In this document: piece by piece, positions 38,218 to 50,414 of the stretch | How the letters are laid out: each line of letters begins with the position of its first letter | How positions within the stretch are numbered: position 1 is the stretch's first letter | NCBI GenBank assembly: GCA_029891345.1 | Contig: CM056999.1 | Span: 30,934,418 to 30,998,417 of the forward strand | Direction: 5' to 3' | Length of the DNA stretch: 64,000 nt | Source: Dryococelus australis | Taxonomy: Eukaryota; Arthropoda; Insecta; Phasmatodea; Phasmatidae | Program-made: the position numbers and the translations under genes | The notes under the pieces: model-generated | What the model was told of the DNA's origin: nothing | Database searches by the model: none | Seen by the model: only the letters and a program-made list of their open reading frames with translations

Positions 38218-39000
38218 TATTGGTAAAGGTGTTTGCAATAAAGTGAGCACTTTTTAAGGCCCTCGCAACAAGCATTAACCGTTAATAAACATAAACATAT
38301 ATTATTGCAGTTTCAGGCATTAAATTTTGATGGCTGTGAAATTTATACACTGTGTTTATTGTTCACATTGCAATTTATATTAAAAAGCAGAAGGAAGATG
38401 GAATTTGTATGAAACAAAAAATTTATATCGTTAACAGCCTATACCTGTGAGAATTTTAACATGCACACTGACTAGCATGCACCCAGTAAAGTTGGCAACA
38501 ACGGAGGGAAAATAGTTCCATGTCTTACCGTAGAATTAAAATTGTTAGGTAAACATTTGAGAATACAGAAACAATTACTTTTACTTTCTGTTTTTTATTG
38601 ATATATAATGTGTAACATTTTCTAATAATTTCACAGTTATCCTTGACCAATGCATGAATAAAATGCTCAGGTCTTCTGCAATGTTAATGTCACATGTGGT
38701 GGAAGAATACACAATATGCATACAAGTATAGGCTATTCACGGTAAAGTGAGCACTTTTGAGAGCCCTCTCATTTGTAATAATAGTCAATAAATATATTTT
38801 ATTTCGAATAAGGTGAAATATATACACTGTGTTTATTACTTACATAGCTATATTTATTTAAAATGGTGGTTAAAGGATAAAAAAAAATGGCGGAAAGAAA
38901 AAATTAACTAGGGCCTCAAAAGTGCTCACTTAACCGTGAACCACTTATAGATTTTTAGCAGGGCTTTCAAAAGTGCTTAGTTTACCATTAACAGCATATA
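38218..39000. mobile_element. Cluster of MITEs with long inverted repeats
   Basis: A complete 223-bp copy lies at 38727-38949. Its ends (TATAGGCTATTCACGGTAAA and TTAACCGTGAACCACTTATA) form about 40-bp inverted repeats containing AGTGAGCACTTTTGAG. A left end of the same family is at 38218-38265 and a further right end (AAAAGTGCTTAGTTTACC) at 38959-39000. These may be an older copy into which the 223-bp copy inserted. A TA target duplication is compatible. Another copy is at 55632-55875. Confidence 0.75.
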
Positions 39001-40999
39001 CATCAAAAGTTTGTCAAAAGAGTGCATGTCATTCTTACAGAAGACTGCACTATTGTAGTACAGGATCTAGGATATCACGTATATAGAAGAGCGGAGATGA
39101 CTCATGTTAGAAAAGGAATCACGAGAAAATTAAAATACATTTGTTCCCAGAGAGACTGCTGGTTACTGGTTACACCGCTGTTTGTACTTCATCCACAAGA
39201 TAATGTTGATTGGAATCTCATTCTGCAACTAATATTTTAGCTTTTACACATCACAAAGTTATTATTAGTGTGAATAATTTCTACAAAACAATTACATTTG
39301 GGGCAACATAAAAGAATAATTCCAGAGTCCACACACAGTTTGTTCGAGCGCTATTGACAAGTATCTAGAAGTTGCATTGTGACGTGATTTCATTTCAATT
39401 GATAAGTTCATTCAGGTTCCTCAATTCTCATAAATTCAAATGTAATTCATAGCTCTTACAAGCTCACAAAAACAAAGAAACGAAAATTTCATTGTAGTTT
39501 TGAATATAAAATTACATTTAGTAGCTGTAGTAAGCACGAGTGACGATGAGAGCCCAGCTAGGGATGCAGGCCATTAGTACGGCATAGCCCGTGTCCGAAC
39601 TGTAAATTTGGCCAGGCTTTATTTTCATACCCGATCTGATTCAGGCACATAGCCAGGGGGGGAGCTCGGATGGCTGAAGCCCCTCCCAAAATATGACATA
39701 ACTAATGACATTATGACAGGAAAGAAATAAACATTAATTCTGTATCCATGTTCTTGCAAGATACTAACTGTAGTAATAACAATGCCTCGCTAAGTTTCAA
39801 ATTTAAATATTCAAAATACATGAATAAAGTTTATGCTCATTAACATGTGCACCAATAAAATTGAATAACACTGTATATTGGTAAGCAATTTCAGTTCCTC
39901 AACCCAATTAAATATTATGGTATATAATATGCAAATGTTGGGCATTAAATGAACATTGCCAGAGGAAGACTGATAGGGGAGACGTACCAGAAAGAGAATT
40001 CTCGCCATGTCCCTGATGTGTGTATATATAACACACACACACATGCATATACATACATTCTAACACTGAGTATTTGTGCACACACATTCATTTAAGAATA
40101 TAAGTTTATATTCACTTGATACATAATCACTGATGCATGACCGGCTGGGGTGCAGTTCTACACTTGGGTTTTTTTTTGTTGTTGGGTTTGAACTAACGTT
40201 TGGGGAGGTTGTAATGTTGTGATATATTTATATTTATAATGGTTTCTTATAATATTATTTTTCAATCAAGACTTTGGTCAAATTCCCTGTTTCTTTTGTG
40301 AGTGACTGTAATCTTCTACATTTTTCTTTGGTGCCACATGGAGCAGGAACAGTTTATCAGTTTTAATTTGTGGCTGTAGTTTGAGCGTTTATCGGGAGCG
40401 AGTTTGTCGTTTTTGAAGTTGTATCGAAGTTGCATCAGTATTAGTAAATTATAGCTATGTAATATGTAAGCAGTTCTTTTACTCTAAGTGCGATAAGGTT
40501 AGCGGCATGCATTTGCGATACGACAAGTGGAGGGATTTTGGGCTACAACGCAGTACGATAGAGCAGTGGGGAGGCACATGGCAAGGTCAGCTGAGTTTGT
40601 ACACTGCGTGTCTCTACCCTCCAGTCTTTTTACAAATGACTACCAGCCACGATGTGAAGACGAGCATATGGTCGCCTCACGATGCAAGTGCGAAGTACCC
40701 ATATTTCTGAATTACAGCAACGCTGTTTTGTCATACCATGGAACTAACTGTACAGTGTATCACATTTCTGGAAAATTGTGAAGTGTTATCTGCAAATTTG
40801 AAATATAAAAATTTAAGAATTAATCTAAAAATAAAATAGATTTTATTATTTTTAATGGCGCCCTTTAAAAATCACTGGTGTATTTCGACTGAGCTAAGCT
40901 GAGCGATGACTTCCAAGTTTACATTTTTGGAAACTCTGACTGTTACACGGTTAATTATAAATCCTAATTTGGAACAATAAGTTTTAACACAAATGGCTT
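39001..40999. other. Intergenic DNA
   Basis: Nothing supported. A short CA/TA-rich patch lies at 40018-40060. ORFs of 67-84 codons at 40507-40781 overlap in different frames and show no motif. Confidence 0.5.
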
Positions 41000-41809
41000 T
41001 CAAAGAAACAGAAATAAAGGTTTTATAAAAAAAAAAACAGAAATAGAGATTTTATACCACGATGCCAGTATCGCAAGGAATGTGGATAAGGCAAGGACCT
41101 TAATGCTAACGGGTGCCTTGCCCGAGTACAGGACTGGTTTGGTAGGCTGTCTGGTGAGGACAAAATCTACAGCTGCAGTTTCATCCCTTCTTACAGCCCT
41201 GTACTTTACCTTGAGGTGACTAGGAGGAAGCAGATTCCTCCTCTGCGTATGGCTCATCGACTCGGCAGGTAGTGGGGCTGTGGAGGTTCCAGCGGGCTTG
41301 GCAGCTGTGGAGAGCTCGGTAGGTATTTGTTGGGGACTGTTGGTATTTATAACTGGGAAATTAGGTTGACACAACCACGAGTTGTCTAATCCTAATGGTG
41401 GCTCATCTCCTTGCCTGAACTGCTTTATAATGGGATGAAGAAAGCGTTCTATTCTTTCTGCTGGGGTAAACAATGGGGCAGGTATAGCATTGGTGTTACT
41501 GCTAAATGATAATCAAGTGATATTACTCTCGGAAGCATGTATAGCCTTCTTTAATCTCATCCATAACCTCCTTTCCTTAAGTATGGCATAAGGAAGGATT
41601 AAAAGGGGTCTCGCAAAGAACGAACCAGTGACTCCTACCCTGCTGTGTTCTGCCGAATATTCAGACTTGCAGCGAATGGCACTCAAGGTTGTTACTTTCG
41701 TCCGGGCCCCGAAGGACGTGGTGGACAGAATGTGGATATTGTTCAAGCTGCTTCCTGTCCAAATACACGGGTGAGAGCTCCACAGAATTTTGATCAAAGT
41801 GTTGATCAA
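41000..41809 (-). pseudogene. Unrecognised ORF with one in-frame stop
   Basis: Two minus-strand open segments (41809-41513 and 41512-41000) share one frame, separated by a single TGA. The second part has a charged start (PAERIERFLHPIIKQF), a Pro/Thr/Ala-rich middle and, near the end, a hydrophobic segment (VLALSTFLAILASW) followed by a Phe-rich tail. There is no family match. It lies downstream of the TATA box at 42586-42596 on the same strand. It could be part of a decayed LTR element or a single-exon gene; the stop could be readthrough or decay. Confidence 0.35.
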
Positions 41810-42061
41810 TCAGGCTAGGCTATTCCAGCTCTGTTCCGGCCCCAAAAGGAGCAGTGGTGGTGTATGGATCTACTTAGTCTGGTCAATTCACCTGATTGGA
41901 TATGTACCTAATGCTTTTTGGTTCCGTCGAAGGACTGCCGGGGTGACAGAACTCGAGTGGCCTCTTATTGTAGGTGTAATTAATTTTACATTTGAGTAAT
42001 GCCGGCATGACCCCTAATGGTTAGGTTACACAGGATTACCAATACTTAAAAAAAAATCAGA

Positions 42062-42391
42062 TTACAGAAATAGACAAATACAAATGTTTTTATTATTGCA
42101 GTAATAAGAACACCGTGGCTCTGTACTGCCTCCTAAGATAATATGACTTACAACCTGTTGAGGGTTGTTCTGAAAGAACGTTGGGGGGCGGTGAATGTCT
42201 ACCGGAAGAGTATTCACGTCAATGTCAACACTGTCAGGTGTTGTGGAGGTGTCCAGAGGAGACGACATAGTGACCTTACCAAAGACTGGAGAGGGCACCA
42301 GGTAGGGGTGTGGTAGGGGACGAAGCGACATCTTCAGAAACCTCTGGTGATGTTCGAATTTCCCAGAAGCTACTGCTAGGATCTGCTGCAA
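42062..42391 (-). CDS. Unrecognised 109-codon minus-strand ORF
   Basis: It is open from 42391 and contains an internal ATG giving MSLRPLPHPYL (about 42331), then Pro/Thr/Ser-rich sequence and a short C-terminal Cys/Tyr patch. It begins about 180 bp downstream of a TATA-initiator pair. The context resembles the leader-plus-ORF of the LTR elements here, but no gag motif is present. Confidence 0.25.
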   Translation of the reverse strand: MQQILAVASGKFEHHQRFLKMSLRPLPHPYLVPSPVFGKVTMSSPLDTSTTPDSVDIDVNTLPVDIHRPPTFFQNNPQQVVSHIILGGSTEPRCSYYCNNKNICICLFL

Positions 42392-42565
42392 AGGCGGCAG
42401 ATAGCAATGTCTTCACAGGCTGCAGAAGAGATGGTGAGCTTCTTGTTGAAGTCTTCCTACTTGTAGAGATCCTGGCCCCAAGAGAAGCAGTGGAATATCC
42501 GGTGGTACCAGTGGTCGCGCACCCCGATGGCTACCTCTGGCCCTGAAGAAGGTGAGCAGCAAAGA

Positions 42566-42596
42566 CTAATGAGTTGGCCATGCCAGCCCTTTTATA
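42566..42596 (-). promoter_or_regulatory. TATA plus initiator promoter, minus strand
   Basis: TATAAAAGGGC (42596 to 42586) is followed 26 bp later by TCATTAG (42572 to 42566). This is the best-formed core promoter in the window. The surrounding GC-rich stretch (41.1-42.9 kb) and the CAGAGGTTTCTGAAGATG word downstream resemble the transcribed part of LTR D (57.80 kb), so it may be an LTR promoter. Confidence 0.5.
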
Positions 42597-44135
42597 CTGA
42601 TTCCAGATAAGAGCCCCAAAGCGCTAAGGGTGCGGGGGGTGTTAGCCTCATTCACATGGGTTGAGAGAATTCCAGGATGCTGGAACAGTACTTTCATCCC
42701 TTATCTCCTCTGTAGGTGCTGGTAGATTAGGTGCTGCTCTCCAGTGGTGCACTAAGACACTAGCGTGACCTTCGCTGAAGGGAGCCTGCGGCTTGGTCAA
42801 CAGTACAATCTTGCAGCAGAGGAATGCAGGCATGACAAAATCTGGACAAGTCTGGATGAACAGTAATATGCCATGTTGTGGCATTATTTTTTCTCTCTAA
42901 CCAATCTTTTATGTCTTAAATTGCTTTGGTAGTAATTTTCCTTCAGTTCCTTGGCAAATCCATGTCGTCTTTCCTAATTTTTTTTGTGGATATAACCCAT
43001 TTTTAATAGTAAGTTGGTTTATTTTTAATTTTGTGTCATTTTAAATGTCAATCATTAATGTGATCTTACTAAAAAGAAAGGACAAAGATTGATGTAATCT
43101 ATATTGGTGTAACTCTGTGATTGTAAATGCCATGAACGGTGGTAAAATATTTTACTGTTTACATTTTCCCTGCTTGTAGCTCTTCAAGCAAAAAATATTT
43201 TTCTGGACTCTCTACAATACCTCTGTTTTATATTCATTTCTGTAACACTAGATGGCAGAGTATGTACAATTATAACTCGATCACTTTGTGATATTTGTAT
43301 TAATGTATACCTGTGTGTGATTTTTTTTTTGCATGTCTACATTTGTGTGTAATTATTTATAAGAATCAATACTGTACCTTAAAGTATATCTTTGTTTTTC
43401 GTGACTGATCACCACAACATGGCGATTCGTGATTTATCTATTGACCATGTAATGTCTTTAGGAAGTCTTCAAGTTTTTTTTGGTGGCAGAAGAAATTTAT
43501 TGACTCAGTATTCTTCATCTCTCACCTTCATCATGTAAAGTTTAATATTTTTGGCTGCCAACTTTCATTCACAACCCGATAATTAGTAAGTAAATTGGAT
43601 GGACTTTTTGTCCCTGCCAGCCAATTATTGTTTGTGTTGATGTAAGTGAACCCTTACTATTTATTTTTGGGATCTTGTGAACAGTGCGGTTCAACTTTGC
43701 CATGGACTGCAGTTGCTGTTCTTGTGAGACGTTTTGGGTAGCTTCTTTGTGTTATGGCCTAGCTGAAATGCAACCATGAGCTGCAATTACAGATCCCGGT
43801 GTGTCTGAGTCTGGATAACTAACACTTAAATTTGGTCAGATAGGAAATTAAAAAATTTTTGGCATAACTTTCTAACTTGAAAACTTGCTACATGGCAGTA
43901 TGGCATTGAATCTACTTACCACCTAAAACCACCTAAAAGAAAATTTCAAAGAACTTTAAAATTTACATTAAAGTGGTTTTTTTCATTTCTTAATCGGAAT
44001 AAGTATTGGTAAAATTGTGATTAGAGTACATATTGTTCCTAGCATTTTTTGTTGTGAAGTATTAACTACTTAAGAAATGGGTTAATAATTATTTAATGAG
44101 TGCACCCAAGGTATTGATTAACCCCAATAAAATAC
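42597..44135. other. Intergenic DNA
   Basis: No gene seen. The first 300 bp are still GC-richer and may belong to the promoter region on their left. The last 8 bases (TAAAATAC) are the target site of the next element. Confidence 0.45.
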
Positions 44136-44551
44136 TAGGGATGGGTCGATACTACATTTTCTCGATACTCGATACCAAAACATTCTTATGATAATCTATA
44201 TAGATACTTTTCTTGATACCACACTAAAGTTGTCATGAACACAAAACAATTTGGTGAAGAAAATTGCTCATTTTACTAGTGTCGTTGACACACACTGAAA
44301 CTATATAAAAACCCACATTACACTGGAAACGAATGGTGGATGGCCTGTAATCCAAACATCCTTAACCAATGATAAACCAACACAGTCTCTTTCAATTCTA
44401 TAGAATCACGTATCCACAGTAAAAGCTGTAATCTAACTTTGAGGAAAATTATAGCTCAGTACATGCTTTTTTGGTGATTTAGCAGTTTTTTAATTTTATT
44501 TTGCGACTTCAAGGAAATTACTGTAATGTTAAATAAGTATTGTAATTAACT

Positions 44552-44610
44552 GATACACCCGTCATGGCTTAGCCTGCAAAATACGCAGGCTAGGCCAAGA
44601 CCGGTGTATC
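44552..44610. repeat. Hairpin-forming inverted repeat
   Basis: Arms of 26 bases starting GATACACC and ending GGTGTATC surround a 7-base loop, with only about three mismatches. It lies inside the hAT-like element, about 415 bp from its left end. Confidence 0.85.
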
Positions 44611-44614
44611 CGAT

Positions 44615-44960
44615 AATTATGGTATGTGTGGGATGTATAATAACTACTCAATTAACTTGCTCATGCCTATTGGCGCTCGCTTGCCACTCTCTACCTGCTT
44701 TTATTGTACCTGTAATATATACCAAAAAAGTGATTAATGGGCTAAAAATGAATTAAATTAAAATTTTGGTGCAGCATATAATTGTGGTATGAATTGGATG
44801 TACAGTAACTACTCAAGTTGCTCACTCATGCCTATTGGCGCCTGCTCGCAACTTTCAACCCATTTTTATTATATCTCAATTATGTATCATAAAAGTAAAT
44901 GTCAAAAATCATAATTGTGGTATGTATGGTTTGCCTAAAAACACCTCAAGGTGCTCACAG
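44615..44960. repeat. Diverged tandem repeat of about 155 bp
   Basis: Two full units and the start of a third share TAATTRTGGTATG and CTCATGCCTATTGGCGC. Divergence is high, so the duplication is old. Confidence 0.7.
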
Positions 44961-46714
44961 CTGTGTGAATATTATGCAATGAATAAAATATGATATACTA
45001 TGGTACACTTTTACTTAAATTATGGTTATGCTTTACGAAATGATTATACACATTCCAAAAGTTATAGTATGATTGCACCATGATTCTGGCATGAGAAAAT
45101 GGGTGTTAATATTCAATACTTTTGGATATTCTCATGCGATACTCAATAATATAAAGTATTGAGGGTATACACTGTTTCATATAACTTCAATAAAATTTGA
45201 CAGACGTGACCAACCTACACAGCAAGTAAACATTTCCAAAGTACTGTACTAGCTGATAGTTGTTGCAGGATGTGTGTTATGTTGGCGCTTTTGGCGATGA
45301 TTGTAAAAGAAAATAATACTCAGAATTAAAACAACTTATAATGTGGAAAATTAATGTAATTACAACATTTATGGTTAAAATTACACTTATAGACTAATAC
45401 ACTATTGTTCATAGTTATGTAGCAAGGACTTTAAAAATATGGTAGAGCATGCGAACATCATGGTTATGTGAAAGGTCTTCACCAATCTCCGTTGAGTCTG
45501 TTGTCTATGGTCTCCACCCGCCCGGTGAAAAGCAGTTGTTGCCATTGTGCTCTCTTCCATCATAATTTATCAATATGCGAGAATTCCTTGCTGGTGATGT
45601 CGGAATATTATAGAGCCTATATGCAGTTACGTGTAGTTCGTCGTAGGTGCCATTTTAGAACAGTCTCCCCAATGAAATGAATTATCGACTCATGTCTGCC
45701 GCTTGTAAAATGGTTTGTTGTGTGCCCTGGTCCGTCATTTTCTGTGACCATCACGAAGCGCGAGTGAAAAATTATTTTCATAGTGAAGTGTGAATTTGTT
45801 AGTTTCCAGAAATAGTTCAAGTGTTTTGCGAATTGCATAAGTCAGCAAAAAAATTATTTCATATCAGTAGTCGACATGTGATTAATCATCCAAAGTTCGG
45901 TACGTGTTTAGGAATTACGAAGTGAACAGTGAGTTTGTGTGTTTCGTAAATAATGTTTTCTTAAATTGTTATTGGAATGTTTGAATATGTATTCAAACTT
46001 TTATTTGATTGACAACTGAAGATTTTTACGTAGAAGTTAAATTTGCTTAACATGTTAACAATGTGCATTTTGCACATCTGTATTAACAGTGATGTATTTA
46101 TTACGTTTTGTTCTTGCGGGAGGTTTTCAAATGTACGTGACTTAAATAAGCGCTCTTTTAGTGTAGTTAATTATATAAAAAATGCAATAATATTTATCTG
46201 TTGAGCATTTCTCGCATCGGTACGAACAGCAACACATTTATCGCATTTAGTTCTTTCCATGAAGTTAAAACTTTTGAGTTATAGTAAATTGATTTCTATT
46301 TCTGTACAAACAAAATTTTCCAATGCATCATCAAAACAATGCAAGTTCCAAGCACCACTCTCTTATACGAAGAACCACAAAAAAATCATGTCTCACGAAA
46401 GACCTAAAACTATAATTCCCAACCCCACCAAAACAATTAAACAGAACCCTAACTAGTGTATTATGTGATCATAAAAACAGTTGGGAATGACAACCAGCTA
46501 TAGTAGCCTAATTACTAGACAGAAGTTGTCAGTCTTTCAATGCTTGCCATTAGATTTGTATTTTGTTTACAAAGATCATTTTCTTCACTGACAGGACACC
46601 TGTGGCGGAGGGATACATTGTGGCCGCACTTCTTTTCGAGAAATGTCAAAATTTATTGAAGTTATATGAAATAGAGTATGTCGAGGTATCACAATATCGA
46701 GGATCCCATCCCTA

Positions 46715-47536
46715 AAAAATACTCCATACTAGTGACAATTTACAGAGATCTTCATTTTTTGTTTTGCCCTCTTTTGGGGCTTTGTGTTCATTTGATGCTC
46801 ACATCTGAATAATGGTTAAAAAATAAATTTAAAAAAATAAAACAGAAATTGTGTCAAGTCTGAATCTCTTAACCTTCTGAGTAATTGATAAGAAGGAGTT
46901 CAACAAATAGTTTTAATTGTGCAAAGTATTTATACTTTTGTTGAATTCACAGAAATAACAATATTCAATTCTACTAAGTGTTCAACACATTGAAGGAATC
47001 ATGATAACATAATAAATTTATTAAATACCCTTAAAATAAAAAGTTATCCTTTTTTTTTTTTTATTTGGTCTTGTGCATTCATGTGGCCAATGCCTGTGTT
47101 TCTGAAAAAGAGTGTCTGAAAAAAAAGTAAGGTGAGATGATATATATTTTTTTTGGGCTCGGCCCTGTGTTTATGAATACTTCGGTGTTGGGGCCTGAAG
47201 GATCACACTTGCAGCAGATTTTGGTCTTTGTTCTCCTCTGTGGTACCCTGGTACTCTGATTATGTGCCTTTGAGTGAGCAATCTCCTTTCTGGGGATTTC
47301 TCCACTTTTTTGGAGGGTTCTAGTCTTGAGTGTCAAGGGGTGGCCCAATAAACAGGTAGCAGATTTGCATGCTTTGCCCTTAGGGCAAGGTGATATTCTG
47401 CTCGTGTGATCTTTTAAGCTGTCTTTCAGTACTTCTCCTCATGTGGCTACTCCTGATGGTGCTTGTTAGGTTGTGTTTTATGTAAGTTGAACATTTTAGT
47501 GTATTGTGTTTTGTTTTTTCTTTCTGTGTCTTCCTG
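46715..47536. other. Flank of the gypsy relic, possible decayed LTR
   Basis: The right target copy of the hAT-like element occupies the first 8 bases. At 47100-47400 the sequence is GT-rich and could be the leader or LTR of the following gag-pol, but no repeat partner or clear primer site was found. Confidence 0.3.
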
Positions 47537-49065
47537 ATGCCAGGTACTATTGTATCTGAATGTTTGCTCAAGGACAAGTTGTCCTATAGGCTTAAATTTT
47601 GTGGCATCCAGTCAACAGAACTTACTGTGGCTGAGTTGAGAAAATCTTTATGTACTGCCCTTCAGGCAAATGTATCTATTAATGTAATGAATTCAACTAA
47701 CCTTGAGATTAACACAGAATATAAAGCGTGTGCTTCCAAGCTCTTTGCACTAATTGAGTTAGTGTAAAATTTAGAAGACGATCATAGTAGTTTGACCTTG
47801 TCCAGAATTAAGCACAGGCTTGTTCACTTGGACAGACAGGCAAGGAATTTATTGAGCATGTCTCATGAACACCTTTCTGATCTGCAGGCTGCTTCCCTGC
47901 AGAATGTAGTTGAACAAGTGACAGTACTCAGTGACACTATAAGTCAAGCTGAAAACTAATTGTGTGTGAGCCACAAAGGAGGAAAGTACTGTATCATGTG
48001 TGTGTGATACTCGATGCTCCTTCCCTATCCAACACCCAAAATCATAATTTAGGTTTACCTAATACAGTTAGGTACCTATTCTATTTCCACAACCAAGTCC
48101 TCAATTCATAAATCTTGGCCCTGGTATTTTAGCTACTATTTCTTCTGCTCTACAATGCAAACGTTTGGCCCCACTTCCAAGTCTGTTTTTGTACCCAAAG
48201 TGGACATGACTCCTGCTGTTTACCAAAGAATGTACCATGCACCCTCACCTGTTTTTGGAAAGATTCCTCACCCTCTTCAGCATATGTTAAAGGATTTGCC
48301 TATCACAGATGGTCTAGACGTATCCAAATTTTTGGAATTTTTAAAGGTAATTATTTGCCTGCACCAAAGTAATTCAGTATCTGAATCTCAGTTGTTGGAG
48401 GATATTTTCACCTTCACTCAGGAATCACTTAGTGAACATACTCAACAGGTCATTGCCCAAGGTATAAGTTTTGATACTTATCAAGGCATTTTGCATGTTT
48501 TATCCCTACCAGGCTTTTGACACAGTTGTGTCTGAAACATTTGCAAGGCCCTTATGAACCACTGTCAATGTATATCAGTAGCATTAAAGAAGCTGCAATA
48601 GTAATTAAATTATCACTTACCAAGTAAGAAGTAGTTGATAATATTTTGGAGGGACTTTCACCTCAAGAACGCACACGTCTTTCATTTCATGAAAAACCAA
48701 CCAATTTTCCAGGGTAGATAGGAAGTGTATCCATTCAAAAAACATCAGTTATGTTGACCAGAGGTGTGAAAAGCCAGATCTCTTTCAGAAGAAACGAGTT
48801 TCAAAAATTCCAGCAGGATAAATCAGCCGCTTATGATGTACACAACAAATCAAATGTGGACCTACCTCACAGGATAAAGATTTTAAGGATCACGGGGAAA
48901 GACTCTAAAAACGAGAGTAAAGATATAAAACCAGATGAGGCAGGTTATCAACCCTCAGCCACTCGGAAACATAATCCATCCGTTTGTTTCTTTAGCAAAA
49001 AGGTAGGACACAATGCTGCCAATCGTTTTCAACTAAAACACGTAGGAAGCGAGGAGAACAAGTGA
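47537..49065 (+). pseudogene. Ty3/gypsy-type gag relic
   Basis: A likely start at 47537 leads into KDKLSYRLKFCGI...TVAELRKSL, an N-terminal pattern common in arthropod gypsy gags. Leucine-rich coiled segments continue to about 47957. The capsid-like part lies at 48155-48520 (SPVFGKIPHPL, LPITDGLDVSKFLEFL). The nucleocapsid has CFFSKKVGHNAANRF at about 48985-49030, a zinc knuckle in which two Cys are lost. Stops and frameshifts break it into at least four pieces. This family is unrelated to the PHD-gag elements around it and has a normal His spacing. Confidence 0.75.
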
Positions 49066-49219
49066 GTGACCATCCTCGCTTTTACTGCAAAGCTAATGAG
49101 GTCACATACAATGCTCACATTTCACCCAGAGTAGACATTTGTAAGCTTTTTCAATGGCTGTTTGGACAATCAGAGGCTCACAGTGAGCATAAGGATTCTA
49201 TCCCTTTGAGCAAGTAACC

Positions 49220-49985
49220 CTTGCATCATATTAAATATAGGTTCATTGGGTTTTAGCGTACTATTTGAATCAGGTACCGTGCACACTATTATTTCAAGAA
49301 AACTTTTCAAAAATTAGGAAGAATTAAATTTAATATAATCCGACAATTATTTCAAATGTTTTACTGCTTCAAATGCCCCATTGCCAATTTCTTGTTGCAC
49401 AGTCATGAAGATAAAGATTTCACGTTTTACATGGATGGTAAAATGTCTTGTTGATGAGCTTAAGTTAAGCTTTTATTATTGGAGCAGATTTTATAAAGAA
49501 GACCGGCCTGGTCTTAGATGGCCAAGAAAAACATATTTTCTTCAAATTTGTCACAAAAGAGACAATTCCTTTGGTAGGTGATAATGCTAGCAACACCACC
49601 ACGGAAATAACAGTAGACTGTGAAAAGAAAGCTTCAGTAAATTCTTTTGGTCATTTGTCTGCACAAGATCAAAATAATATTTATAAACTTAGTTGTAAGT
49701 TCCCTAGCGTTTTGGCTCCAGAGTTAGGCCTCACCAAACCAATGGGGTATGAAATTAAATTTCTTGATAAAGAACCGGTTAAACATCAACCATATCATTT
49801 GGCCACTACTAAAATGGAGTTATAAACACGGCACGTACAAGACCTGATTGATAAAGGTGTGATAGGACAGTCCTACATCTCAGTATGCCAGTCCAACTTT
49901 TCTTGTACCCAAGCCAAATGCCAAATGGAAAACAACGCATGGTTACTGATTATCGTAAGATAAAAAAAATATATAATTGAATCAG
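49220..49985 (+). pseudogene. Ty3/gypsy-type pol relic: protease and start of reverse transcriptase
   Basis: A protease-like segment (GFSVLFESGTVHTIIS, about 49235-49300) corresponds to the family's Asp-Ser/Thr-Gly loop with Asp replaced by Glu. From 49571 the sequence matches the region leading into reverse transcriptase: PSVLAPELGLTK, EPVKHQPYHLA, then after a stop a RHVQDLIDKGVIGQS block. After a frameshift, RMVTDYRKIKK, the first reverse-transcriptase motif, appears at about 49930-49970. Everything further, including the catalytic Tyr/Phe-x-Asp-Asp box, RNase H and integrase, is missing. The element is truncated at about 49985. Confidence 0.8.
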
Positions 49986-50414
49986 TGCCATGAGGACCGG
50001 TCCTTGGTGTACACGGCTATGTAGCACATCGAGCAAGATGGGGGGGTTGAAGGCCGCGAATTGAATAATGCAATAAAATAAGAAAAATCAAAAACAATGC
50101 AATATTATCTGAATGATTTTAACAGATCTTTGTATTTTTCTTATATTTGAGTTATTTTTTTTTTAAACTACAGAAGTATAGTTAATAGGGCAAAATAGAC
50201 TGTAATTTTTAAGCAAATGTTTTTAAAAGACTTCAAAATCAGTTAAATAGAGCTTATCACTATTTTTCCATTATTCTTTACTTTGGTTTCATATAATCAC
50301 TATGTTTTGTCAAATATTCCTTTTACTTTTTATATTTATGTAATTTCTTTTAAATATTTGATATCCAAAACATTTACTTCATAAAACTAATTGGACTCAT
50401 TATTTTATCTATTG
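49986..50414. other. AT-rich spacer between two retroelement relics
   Basis: No coding or repeat signal. Both neighbours end abruptly at its edges. Confidence 0.5.

Larger units (their letters stand above)
44136..46714. mobile_element. hAT-like element, 2.6 kb, with 8-bp target duplication
   Basis: Termini TAGGGATGGGTCGAT (44136) and GGATCCCATCCCTA (ending 46714) are inverted. They are followed inward by TCGATAC/GTATCGA-type words. Flanks TAAAATAC and AAAAATAC match at 7 of 8 bases, the duplication length of hAT elements. The interior holds a hairpin (44552-44610) and about 155-bp tandem repeats (44615-44960). No transposase was recognised; short ORFs at 45468-45838 and 46259-46456 are featureless. 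It is probably non-autonomous. Confidence 0.75.

Noticed and set aside
39635..39705. G-rich AGCCAGGGGGGGAGCTCGGA stretch resembling a transposon end
   Set aside because: No partner terminus or target duplication could be found.
42170..42200. GAACGTTGGGGGGCGG considered as a tRNA-Lys primer site
   Set aside because: Too few matches, and there is no LTR boundary beside it.
47330..47370. GGGGTGGCCCAATAAACAG considered as a primer site for the gypsy relic
   Set aside because: It matches no tRNA 3' end I could name, and no LTR repeat pair is present.
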